NCBI GenBank assembly: GCA_009801015.1
Contig: VHZZ01000253.1
Span: 52,843 to 76,179, forward strand
Reading direction: 5' to 3'
Length of the DNA: 23,337 bases
Origin: Silene noctiflora
Taxonomy: Eukaryota; Streptophyta; Magnoliopsida; Caryophyllales; Caryophyllaceae
Shown here: one piece after another, positions 10,555 through 19,206 of the stretch
Layout: every line of letters starts with the position of its first letter
Numbering within the stretch: position 1 is the first letter of the stretch
Notes under the pieces: model-generated
What the model saw: the letters and a program-made list of their open reading frames with translations, nothing else
Told to the model about the DNA's origin: nothing
Database searches by the model: none
Program-made: the position numbers and the translations under genes

Positions 10555-12153
10555 ATGTATGATCTACAAAATATTATTCCTTCATTTTCCCTTGTCATAA
10601 TTCTTACATTTTTTCTTATAATTTTCGTCACAAAAATCTCAAAACCGGGTAATAATAATAATAAAAAAATTAATAATAAATGTAAGACTAAATCTCATAC
10701 ATTGCCAAAACCATACCCGATAATCGGTCATTTATACGCGTTTTCAGGGTTATCGGGGCAAGAAATATTCGAGTGGTTGTCCCGGATTATATCCAATTCC
10801 CCAACCTCGACCGTGGTTATTAATCAATTATTTGGTCGTCAAAGCATTTTTACGGGTAATCCGAAAAATGTAGAGCATATTTTTAAAACCCAATTTCCTA
10901 TTTACGTAAAAGGTTGGCAATATGAGAATGTATTTGGTGAGCTTTTTGGAGATAGTCTTTTTACTAAAGATGGTGATACATGGAAATTTCAAAGGCAAAT
11001 TATAGCTCAAGAATTTACTCATAAAGCGCTACAAAAATACGTCGAAAAAGCGCTCAAGTTCGAGGTTACCGAGAGGCTAATCCCGGTACTCTTGGACGCC
11101 GCTAAGACGAACAAAGTCATTGATCTCCAAGACATATTCCAACGGTTTGCATTCGATAACGTGTGCACCGTGGCGTTCGGGTATGACCCGGGTTATTTAA
11201 CCCTTCCATTACCCGAACCTGAATTTACCAAGGCGTTCGATGAGTGCATATCGATATGCCACGCCCGGTTCCATTCAATATTGCCGATTTCATGGAAAAT
11301 TTGCAAATTCCTCAATATCGGGTCGGAAAAAAGACTAAAGGATTTAGTGCATACGCTCCGGGACTTCACACGTTCCATGCTCGAATCCACGAAGATTAAG
11401 CGATCAAAACAAGCAATCGACGACAATTTATTGACGAAACTTATTGAATGCGATCAATTCGATGATGAATTAGTCATCGACATTGTAATCGCATTCATTC
11501 TTGCTGGTCGCGATACATCATCCTCCGCATTAACTTGGTTTTTTTGGACCCTACACAAAAACAAACAAGTCGAACCCGAAATCCTTACAGAAATCGACGC
11601 CTACAACGAAAAAATCAAACAAAAAACCACCATATCAAATTCAAACTCGTACGTATTAGAAGCATTAAAATCGATGACGTACTTGCACGCGGCGTTAAGC
11701 GAGACAATGCGACTATACCCGCCCGTGCCAGCGGACCTAAAATACGCCGCTGAGAATGACGTGTTACCTGATGGAACTAAGGTTAAGAAAGGCTCAATTG
11801 TCGGATACTTCGCACAATCGATGGGGTGGTCGGAGAAGCTGTGGGGGAAAGACTGGTCGGAGTACCGCCCTGAGCGGTGGCTGACAGTCGAGCTCACGGC
11901 CGATCAGAAGCGGCGGTTTGTGCCCCGTGACGCGTACTCCTACCCGGTGTTTATGGCGGGGCCTAGAATTTGTTTAGGTAAGGAGATGGCATATTTGCAA
12001 ATGAAGAGTGTAGTCGCTGCGATGCTGAGCCGGTTTACGATTGTTCCCGAGGTGGCGGACGGGTTTGAACCGGTTTATTTTATTGAGACCGTTGCTAATA
12101 TGCATGGTGGATTCCCTGTTAGGGTTTATGAGAAGGTTGATCATCATGGGTAG
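10555..12153 (+). CDS. CYP94: CYP94-family cytochrome P450, gene 1
   Basis: Intronless and 532 residues long, like most CYP94 genes. In order: an N-terminal ER anchor (about 7-26), an Asn/Lys-rich linker (33-46), the hinge PKPYPIIGH (51-59), C-helix WKFQR (143-147), I-helix AGRDTS (317-322), ExxR in ETMRLYPP (383-390), YRPERW (437-442) and the haem loop FMAGPRICLG (466-475) with Cys473 as iron ligand. All residues needed for catalysis are present. CYP94 enzymes oxidise the omega end of fatty acids (CYP94A) or of jasmonoyl-isoleucine (CYP94B/C). The DAYSYPVFxAGPR and LQMK segments look most like CYP94A, so fatty-acid omega-hydroxylation for cutin or suberin is the best guess; jasmonate catabolism is possible. 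The start is supported by the paralogue and by a TATA box about 100 bp upstream. It differs from gene 2 mainly in the B-C loop (113-126). Confidence 0.95.
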   Translation: MYDLQNIIPSFSLVIILTFFLIIFVTKISKPGNNNNKKINNKCKTKSHTLPKPYPIIGHLYAFSGLSGQEIFEWLSRIISNSPTSTVVINQLFGRQSIFTGNPKNVEHIFKTQFPIYVKGWQYENVFGELFGDSLFTKDGDTWKFQRQIIAQEFTHKALQKYVEKALKFEVTERLIPVLLDAAKTNKVIDLQDIFQRFAFDNVCTVAFGYDPGYLTLPLPEPEFTKAFDECISICHARFHSILPISWKICKFLNIGSEKRLKDLVHTLRDFTRSMLESTKIKRSKQAIDDNLLTKLIECDQFDDELVIDIVIAFILAGRDTSSSALTWFFWTLHKNKQVEPEILTEIDAYNEKIKQKTTISNSNSYVLEALKSMTYLHAALSETMRLYPPVPADLKYAAENDVLPDGTKVKKGSIVGYFAQSMGWSEKLWGKDWSEYRPERWLTVELTADQKRRFVPRDAYSYPVFMAGPRICLGKEMAYLQMKSVVAAMLSRFTIVPEVADGFEPVYFIETVANMHGGFPVRVYEKVDHHG

Positions 12154-12275
12154 TAAACTAGGGCTTTTCGGAAATATTTTTTAGGTAAATCGGTTAAGTC
12201 ATCTCATTTTTATCTCTAAAAAAATGAATTTAAATTTATAATTGGATAATACTTTTTAAATTTTAATTTTTTTGT

Positions 12276-12728
12276 GAACATAAACTTATTATTATAGTTG
12301 ATTTGTGAGATTCCCTCAGTGAGGAAGTTCAGTTACTCAAAGTGATTGATATTCGATTGTCTTTATTAGAGGTCGAAGTAGAGTTCTTTCCGGTTGAACT
12401 CAATTTATGGTAGAATGGGGTATTACCTTTGGCTCGTATTGAGCGCGTGTGTAACGGTCTACTGTTGTAATATTATTACAATAATAGTAAAATTTGTTCC
12501 CCTTCACGGTGGATATAGCCAAATAAGCCAGTTATTTTATTGGTGAAAAACATATATCTAATTTATCCATTGGATAATGGTACGCCTCCGTACAACAAAG
12601 TCAAAGTTGGAAAGTATTAATGAAAATCAGAAAAGAAAAAAATAAACTTATAATTGAATTGCTAAATTATGTATTGAATTACTATTAGATGTATAAGCAG
12701 TTTGAAAGTAAAAATAAAAATAAAAGAA
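12276..12728. other. Spacer between the CYP94 duplication units
   Basis: AT-rich DNA with no gene recognised. It begins where 3' similarity between the two CYP94 units ends and stops at the CAATCGTAGGCA-type box that opens the second unit. Confidence 0.5.
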
Positions 12729-12972
12729 AATAAAGAACAAGTCAATCGTAGGCAATTGAAGAGTACTAAACAGCTAGCGTCAATTTGATGTTGTTACTAG
12801 TTGGCATTAATAGTGTGCCATGTACCCCAGGTAATTGAAAGCCTACATTCCTGATACTCCCTATTTATGAACTCCACCTTTTAAATAATCACAAATATTT
12901 ATTTAGGACGGTATTCGTCTTAAGTGCAAGACAGATAAGATTAAGTATCATACCATCTATCTATATAATTAA

Positions 12973-13428
12973 GGCTCTGTTTAGTAAATGGTATATTGGC
13001 CAAATTTCAGCATTTTGAAGAGATTTAACATGTTTGACTTACGAATATGCTAATTAGAGCGTTTGGTTAATGACATATTGAAATAGTATATTGAGGTCCA
13101 ATATGCTATTTTGCAATAGGCTGCTCCTACTAGCATATTAGGTTAACGGATTAGACAGAACAAAAATTGTTTTCTTTTCCCTCGTAAAAAATACGGAGTA
13201 TTAACCTTCCTTTTATATATTTGATAAATAATTTGTTCATGTCTTTATTTGTCATTTTATAAAGGATCTAAACAATCTGCTAATCTAAAACTATCAATTA
13301 CCAAACACCTCTAAAACAATTATGCTAAATAAATCTGCTAGTCAAACCTCCTAAATTATTCTGCTGGTCAGTTCTGCTTTCTAAATCTGCTTCTGCCAAT
13401 ATTAATCCGTTGTTTACTAAACAAGACC
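12973..13428. mobile_element. PIF/Harbinger-like MITE
   Basis: About 456 bp with imperfect terminal inverted repeats: GGCTCTGTTTAGTAAA at the left, and TTTACTAAACAAGACC at the right, whose reverse complement is GGTCTTGTTTAGTAAA. The flanking triplets are TAA and TAG, so the 3-bp target duplication is imperfect or has decayed. The interior is non-coding with ATATTG/CAATAT-type internal complementarity. It inserted in the upstream region of CYP94 gene 2. Confidence 0.68.
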
Positions 13429-13432
13429 TAGC

Positions 13433-13839
13433 TAAGGGTAAAATTATTTGTAGTCTTGAGATGAGACTTCCCAAAGTCTTGAGACAAGACTCACTCAAGA
13501 CAACCAATAACTACCAAAGTCCTGACAAAGTCTTAAGTCGAGTCTTGGAAATCCAAGACTCAACTTAAGACTCTTGTAAACTCTTGGCACAATTTACTAG
13601 ACATTTCTTCCAATCAATAATTGACATGTGTACTCTTTTGTTTTTTATTTTTTTCTCTATAAGCTGAAAAAATGAAGTGGGGTAAAAAGTAGAGTTTGAG
13701 GTAAGTCTGATTGATAATGTACAAAATCTGAGGTGAGTCTGAAATGAGTTTGAGCAATATAAAAATAATAAAAGTAAGTGAAAAACTGATGTGGCAGACT
13801 CTTAAGACCCAGAAAAGTTGACGGATAATTTTACCCTAA
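13433..13839. mobile_element. MITE with GGGTAAAATTAT ends and TAA duplication
   Basis: The element occupies 13436-13836 (401 bp). It starts GGGTAAAATTATTTGT and ends ATAATTTTACCC (a 12-bp perfect inverted match) and is flanked by TAA on both sides (13433-13435, 13837-13839). A 3-bp TWA target is typical of PIF/Harbinger elements. The interior is full of GTCTTGAG/CAAGACT and AAGACT words and has no coding capacity. It lies only 7 bp after the preceding MITE. Confidence 0.72.
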
Positions 13840-14429
13840 GACAAATATAGTTCTATTCCTTATACATTTTTATATACACAAGTAATATGTACTTCACACA
13901 TTTTAAACTTAAGACGGATATTCTTATCTTAAAGAAGAGTCGAATGAACAACATTAAAGACGCACCTTGCAAGGTGTACTTGGACGGACAATCGAACCTA
14001 AACATTTAAAAGAGGCGGATTAGAGAATTTTGGGTATTTTAAAATGTTTTCAATAAGTTTAAGGGTACCACTGATATTTTTGAAAAGCGAAAAATACCAC
14101 TTAAAATTCGGAGAAATACATGATATCATGTAGAAAAACCCATTTTTATTTTTATTTAAAACCTGAATAAACTTAAAGCTAAAGATCACAAAACTGAACC
14201 AACCATACAAATTGAGTTAATTTGAAATATCTTTTGGTACTAGGGTGCCACACTACCAACCCTATCATATTTGCCGACCTTACATTTAGACAAAAACACA
14301 TTTTAATTAAGATTTAGTTAAGTTAAAGAGACTTGTTTAGTAACATATACTCCACATGTCCTAATCATTTTTTTTTATCATTAGTTAAAAAATTATTTTT
14401 AAAGAATAAAATAAAGGTAGATCATTATA

Positions 14430-14566
14430 TGTTCTTTTTGGCTAATAAGAAATGAACTGAACTGAATTGAACTAAATTGAGCTGAAACAATAATTAATAT
14501 GTGAAGAGATGAACTGGACTGAACTCAGCTAAGCTAAACTAAAATGAGACGAAATTAAGTCAGAAA
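14430..14566. repeat. Dispersed GAACTGAAC-rich repeat, copy 3
   Basis: It starts TGTTCTTTTTGGC, continues with GAACTGAACTGAATTGAAC-type units, carries the AATTAATATGTGAAGAGATGA-like segment of copy 1, and ends GAAATTAAGTCAGAAA like copy 2. It sits about 50 bp upstream of the CYP94 gene 2 core promoter. Confidence 0.62.
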
Positions 14567-14618
14567 GAGAGTCTAAGATTAAAACGATTATTGTTAGGTG
14601 TAAAGTTTTGCAGTTATG

Positions 14619-14703
14619 TTGCTAATCACATGGTGGAACTGTCAAATATCGTTCACGGGTGTATATATACGTAGTGTGCTAGCCTAACATTTAGCATGCA
14701 AAT
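14619..14703 (+). promoter_or_regulatory. Conserved core promoter of CYP94 gene 2
   Basis: Counterpart of 10392-10485. It holds a CACATG E-box (14627-14632), the TATA box GTATATATAC (14661-14670) and a CATGCA motif (about 14695-14700). It lacks the 9 bp between TCAA repeats present in gene 1, so the E-box to TATA spacing is shorter. The ATG is about 69 bp after the TATA box. Confidence 0.7.
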
Positions 14704-14738
14704 ATAATAAGCTTCATTCTACTTCTAATATTTACACA

Positions 14739-14835
14739 ATGTATGAGTTACACAGTGTTGTGCCTTCATTATTCCTTATCATCATCCTTACATTTTTTCT
14801 TATAATTTTCATCACAAAAATATCAAAACCAAGTA

Positions 14836-14868
<33 letters not shown>

Positions 14869-16361
14869 CCAAGACTAAATCACATACCTTACCAAAACCG
14901 TACCCCATAATCGGTCATTTGTTAGCCTTTTCCGGATTATCGGGGCAAGAAATATTTGAGTGGTTGTCACGGATTATATCCAATTCCCCTACCTCGACCG
15001 TGGTTATTAATCAACCATTTGGTCGTCAGAGTATTTTTACGGGTAACCCGAAAAATGTTGAGCATATTTTTAAAACCCATTTTCTTAATTACGAAAAAGG
15101 TCGTCATTCGAAAACAATCTTTGGTGAGCTCTTTGGAAATAGTCTTTTTACCGAAGATGGTGAAACGTGGAAGTTTCAAAGGCAAATTTTAGCCCAAGAA
15201 TTTACTCACAAAGCACTACAAAGTTATGTCGAAAAGGCGCTCAAGTTCGAGGTCACGGAGAGGCTAATCCCGGTACTCCTAGACGCAGCTAAGACGAACA
15301 AAGTCATTGATCTCCAAGACATATTCCAAAGGTTTGCATTTGATAATGTTTGTACCGTGGCATTCGGGTATGACCCGGGTTATTTAACCCTTCCGTTACC
15401 CGAGGCCAAATTTACAAAAGCGTTTGACGAGTGCATATCGATATGTCACGCCCGGTTCCATTCGATATTGCCAATCGTATGGAAAACGTGCAAATTGTTC
15501 AATATGGGGTCCGAGAAAAGACTACAAGACTTGGTCCGTACGATCCGCGAATTCACACGTTCCATGCTCGAATCGATCAAAACAAATAAGTCGTCAAACC
15601 AAACTACCGGGGACAATTTATTGACGAAACTCCTTAAATGCGATCAATTCGACGACGAATTAGTAATCGACATTGTGATCGCATTCATACTTGCTGGTCG
15701 AGACACATCGTCCGCAGCATTAACTTGGTTCTTTTGGCTCTTCCACAAAAACAAACACGTCGTCGAACCCGAAATCCTCAAAGAAATCAACACCTACAAC
15801 GAAAAAATCAAACAAGGTGCCGCAATTTCAAATTCAAACTCAAACTCAAACTCTTCGTACGTACTAGAAGCATTAAAATCAATGACGTACTTACACGCAG
15901 CGTTAAGCGAGACAATGAGACTATACCCGCCTGTGCCAGCGGACCTAAAACACGCCGCTGTGAATGACGTGTTACCTGACGGAACTAAGGTTAAGAAGGG
16001 CTCAATTGTCGGATACTTCGCACAATCGATGGGATGGTCGGAGAAGCTGTGGGGCCCAGACTGGCCTGAATTCCGCCCTGAGCGCTGGCTCACGGTGGAG
16101 CTCACGGCCGATAATAAGCGGAAGTTTGTGCCTCGTGATGCGTACTCCTACCCGGTGTTTATGGCGGGGCCTAGGATTTGTTTAGGTAAGGAGATGGCAT
16201 ATTTGCAAATGAAGAGTGTAGTCGCTGCGGTGCTGAGTCGGTTTACGATTATTCCCGAGGTGGCGGACGGGTTTGAACCGGTTTATTTTATTGAGACCGT
16301 TGCCAATATGCATGGTGGATTTCCTGTTAGGGTTCATGAGAAGGTTGATCATGGGGAGTGA
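14739..16361 (+). CDS. CYP94: CYP94-family cytochrome P450, gene 2
   Basis: Intronless, 540 residues, and a close tandem paralogue of gene 1. It has a membrane anchor (about 7-26), a linker with nine consecutive Asn (34-42), the hinge PKPYPIIGH (52-60), WKFQR (144-148), I-helix AGRDTS (319-324), ETMRLYPP (391-398), FRPERW (445-450) and FMAGPRICLG (474-483) with Cys481 as haem ligand. It should be an active ER P450 of the omega-oxidising CYP94 group, with the same subfamily caveat as gene 1. The extra length comes from the AAT codon run and a longer Asn-Ser repeat before the K helix (about 364-373). Its B-C loop keeps the NYEKG pattern, close to the YxKG form I associate with CYP94A, while gene 1 has IYVKGW. 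Long stretches of the 3' half are identical to gene 1 even at synonymous sites. Confidence 0.95.
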
Positions 16362-16490
16362 ACTAAGGCTTTTCCGAATATTTTGGAGGTTAAGGTAAAA
16401 TTAAATCGGTTACGTCACCTCATTTTCTATCTCTAAAAAGAACGAGTTTAAATTTATAATTGGATAATACTTTTTAATTTAATTTTCGTG

Positions 16491-17606
16491 GTTGAAATTA
16501 TTGGACTTATTCGTTATCGTGATTTTTAAAATTATCGAAAGACGATGTAAATTAGGGTAATAACTTATATCTAAACGGGTTTGGTGACAATTTTATACTT
16601 ATGGATCAAAGTATATTATTTTTGGTATAAATAAAGAACTATATTTGGAGGACATTGCATTGTAGCAATTAGTTATTGATTATACCTATTAGTTACAATT
16701 AATCGTTACTAATTGTAAGTCTTATGAGCATAATAATTAATCTAGTAGCTAGGTTAGGAGTACTTATTACTCCGTATTAAATACTCCTATACCTATTAAT
16801 CTAGTCTAGTATGTTGAAGTACGAGAGATTTGAACTCGCTATTTTTTATGCGCATTGAGTAAACCCCCGAAGATATGTAATAGTTTGCAAACCACGTATA
16901 TCTGGTAAGTTTATGAAACTCTAAGTTAACTTTACAACTGCGTATTTATATTCAAACATAAAATCATGAATGCACTTGACTTAGTCTAAATCTAAACCTA
17001 AATCAAATGAAAATCATATAAACTTTTTAGCACATAAGCTCACACCACACAATCTTATCAATCCAACCTAGATATTATTCTATCCAAATCCGACCTGGTA
17101 AAATAATACAATTTTCTAGGTCAAAGTGTAACCGTAAATGTATGAATTTGTGTTTTTAATACTTTTTGACATTGGTAAAGAGTATTCTTACCGATAGCTA
17201 GAAAAATATCCATCAGAATTAAATACTAGAAGATAATTTATTAATTGATAAGAGACTCTACCAATATCCAAGCCGAAGCTAGAATTTAAAGTCAGCGGAA
17301 TATAAAAAAAATAACCTAAAACAAATTCGAAATTTTTCCAAAATTTCAAACTCAAGCAAATACGAGTGTCTCTGTTAGCCCCTCTCACAGCCTCGCACCC
17401 TCCCTCCACCACAGCCTTCGATGTTTTGTTTTTCGGATCATTAACACCGCACACAAAGGGTATTATTTTTTTTAATTCTAGAAAAGGATAACCACGGTAC
17501 CATAAAAGTCGGTGATGAATTGCAATAAGTCCCATAATAAACTCCGTATAAAAGATGTAGACACACATGTTATCAGTCACTTAAGCATTGGCTCGATAGC
17601 GATTTA
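16491..17606. other. Spacer downstream of the CYP94 pair
   Basis: No gene is recognised. A minus-strand open frame of 130 codons (17188-17580) has no visible family motif, no paralogue in the window and biased composition, so it is not called. The rest is AT-rich. Confidence 0.5.
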
Positions 17607-17815
17607 CTCCCTCCGTCTCGGTCATTTGTTGTCATTTGGTTTTGGCACAAAGATCAAGGAAAGATGAGAGAACCAATTATAAGATGATAAATGGACTAAA
17701 TTGAATTTGAAAGATCAAATTACTCATCAAATGCAATACTAAAATAGAAAGGACAACAAATCATTGAGACACTCAAAATGAAAAAGGACAACAAATGACC
17801 GAGACGGAGGGAGTA
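17605..17815. mobile_element. Stowaway MITE with perfect 27-bp termini
   Basis: The element occupies 17607-17813 (207 bp) and is flanked by TA on each side. The ends CTCCCTCCGTCTCGG and CCGAGACGGAGGGAG are part of a perfect 27-bp inverted repeat (17607-17633 against 17787-17813). The TA target and CTCCCTCCGT ends define Tc1/mariner-type Stowaway elements. The interior shares ATCAAATTACTCATCAAATG with the copy at 20776. Confidence 0.93.
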
Positions 17816-17908
17816 CTTAATTATGAGGGAGGTGATTGATTAAACGGAAAGTAGGTGGCAATTTACATCCAAAATTATACGTGACCACATATTCAGTTTG
17901 TAATTTTC

Positions 17909-18385
17909 AAATACGTGGCCATATATTAAGTTTATATCCCCACATAAAGTCATTTCTAATCCATTGAATCATCAATATAGCATGGTTCAACAATAAATAC
18001 TCGATTTCTTCATTTCGTTATTTGTTTCTCTTTTTTAGTCGTTACAAAGGGTATTTTAATTAAAAATAAAGAAATTAACGTAACAAAGGGGCTACATAAT
18101 GAATGTACCACTCTATGGAATCAAATTAGTGGCATTTGGGCAGAGTATTGTTTGTGATGGACAACTAACATTTTAATCGAGATTCTTTACCATTTTACTC
18201 GTATCTATTTATAAAAGGTATTTTAATATAACATAAATAATTTATTGAGCAGAAGGATATAGTTTTACGCTCATTATAATGTAAAACTCTCAAGTTTAGA
18301 CATTATACATGCCTTGACCGGTCAATTTGACCTACATTAATTTATTCATTAGAAAAAAAAAATATGAAGAGTTTGTCTTGCTTAT
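17909..18385. repeat. Upstream segment of the CTNIP duplication, copy A
   Basis: About 480 bp that recurs at 19747-20245. Shared landmarks are AAATACGTGGCC, ATCCCCACATAAAGTCAT, GGCATTTGGGCA, TTGTTTGTGATG and TTTGACCTAC. It lies about 130 bp upstream of the dead CTNIP-like gene. At 18314-18332 it contains TTGACCGGTCAA followed by TTGACC, three W-box cores in 19 bp. Confidence 0.75.
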
Positions 18386-18514
18386 ATCCGTGGTCCGTGG
18401 TAAGTTACAATAAAGAGGACATCGTCACCATCACCCCTCCAAAAAAGTATTTAATAATTACAGTCATTTGATACTCGAAAATAAATAATTATCGTGTATA
18501 TACTCGATTCAATT

Positions 18515-19050
18515 ATGAAGTGTTTGGCTAAACTTTGAGAGTGTTTAATTAATTAATGTTGCTCTTATGATAATGTTCATTATTGTTTTAGTTACAAGGT
18601 TTGATCAAAAAATAGCAATGAGGCCACTAAGAGAAGAACAAAACTCGTTATAATTAGGGTCATTGCATAAAGGACATATGTCGACGTCGACCTCTAATGC
18701 ATGCACATTCATGATTCATCCCAAAGACTGCCAGAATGGTGGTAGGGCCATTGTGCATTGGCGGCAATGCATTTTTCCGGTGGTGGTGCAAGGCCAAAGA
18801 AAGCGACTCCGTCCACCGCCTTTCCTAACTACTCCCTCCGTCCGGTTAATTGTTGTCCTTTGGTTTTAGTACAAAGACTAAAAAAAAAGAGGGGGTCAAT
18901 TATTAAATGACAAGTGGAACAAAATTGAGTGTGAATGATCAAATTACTTATCAAATTCTTTCTTAAAATAGAAAGGAAAACAATTAACTGAGACACCCCA
19001 TAACAGAATTGAACAACAAATGACGACGGGACAGAAGAAGTATCTCATTA
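18515..19050 (+). pseudogene. CTNIP-like peptide pseudogene interrupted by a Stowaway MITE
   Basis: This is the disabled paralogue of the peptide gene at 21748-22056. The start codon (18515) and the following codons align with the intact gene, but codon 8 is TGA (18536-18538). A 4-bp TTAA expansion follows, and TAA lies at 18651-18653 soon after the conserved MRPLREEQ segment (18618-18641). The first-Cys region survives as NACTF, then gains MIH. A 1-bp deletion in the Gly stretch shifts the frame through the second Cys and EMH region. A Stowaway MITE (18832-19040) sits immediately after the CCTAAC codons, and the old end, with CATTAGAGTTGGTGC, resumes at 19045. At least five independent lesions make a functional product implausible. 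Confidence 0.85.
18830..19042. mobile_element. Stowaway MITE inside the CTNIP-like pseudogene
   Basis: The element occupies 18832-19040 (209 bp) between TA dinucleotides. The left end CTCCCTCCGTCCGG is intact; the right end has decayed (GACGACGGGACAGAAGAAG). It is of the same subfamily as the elements at 17607 and 20776, judged by the shared AAAATAGAAAGGA interior. Confidence 0.85.
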
Positions 19051-19206
19051 GAGTTGGTGCTGCAATTTTAATGATAATGTGATGGAGCCATTATGCTTAG
19101 CTATATAAGAGTGAGGTTTTTTTTATTAATAAGGTTAGGTTAGTACTCACTTGCCTCCCACTTGGATTTGTGTGAGAGGGGCCGTCTTAAACAAGACTTT
19201 TTTGCT
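19051..19206. other. 3' flank of the CTNIP-like pseudogene
   Basis: A short stretch following the dead gene. Similarity to the 3' flank of the intact gene fades within about 20 bp of the stop codon. Nothing else is recognised. Confidence 0.4.

Larger units (their letters stand above)
9352..12275. repeat. Tandem duplication unit 1 (CYP94)
   Basis: This is the first copy of a duplicated block that recurs at 12729-16490. Upstream landmarks shared with unit 2 are GTCAATTTGATGTTGTTAC, TGTACCCCAGGTAATTGAA and CGAATGAACAACATTAAAGA. The core promoter, the whole CYP94 coding region and about 120 bp of 3' flank (through AATTGGATAATACTTTTT) also match. Between about 9700 and 10390 similarity is weak and the DNA is AT-rich with no other gene. 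Confidence 0.78.
12729..16490. repeat. Tandem duplication unit 2 (CYP94)
   Basis: This is the second copy of 9352-12275, in direct orientation. Its extra length is mostly explained by two MITEs (12973-13428 and 13436-13836) that separate upstream landmarks contiguous in unit 1, plus a GAACTGAAC-rich repeat at 14430-14566. The rest of its 5' region (13837-14429) is AT-rich and holds the resumed homology (CGAATGAACAACATTAAAGA at about 13942) but no gene. Confidence 0.78.

Noticed and set aside
17188-17580. Minus-strand open frame of 130 codons
   Set aside because: No recognisable domain or motif, aromatic-rich composition typical of AT-rich DNA read in frame, and no paralogue in the window. 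A homology search could overturn this.
18663-18869. 68-codon open frame as an independent small peptide gene
   Set aside because: Its first part is the frame-shifted CTNIP-like core and its end is Stowaway sequence; alignment with 21748-22056 explains it as a pseudogene.
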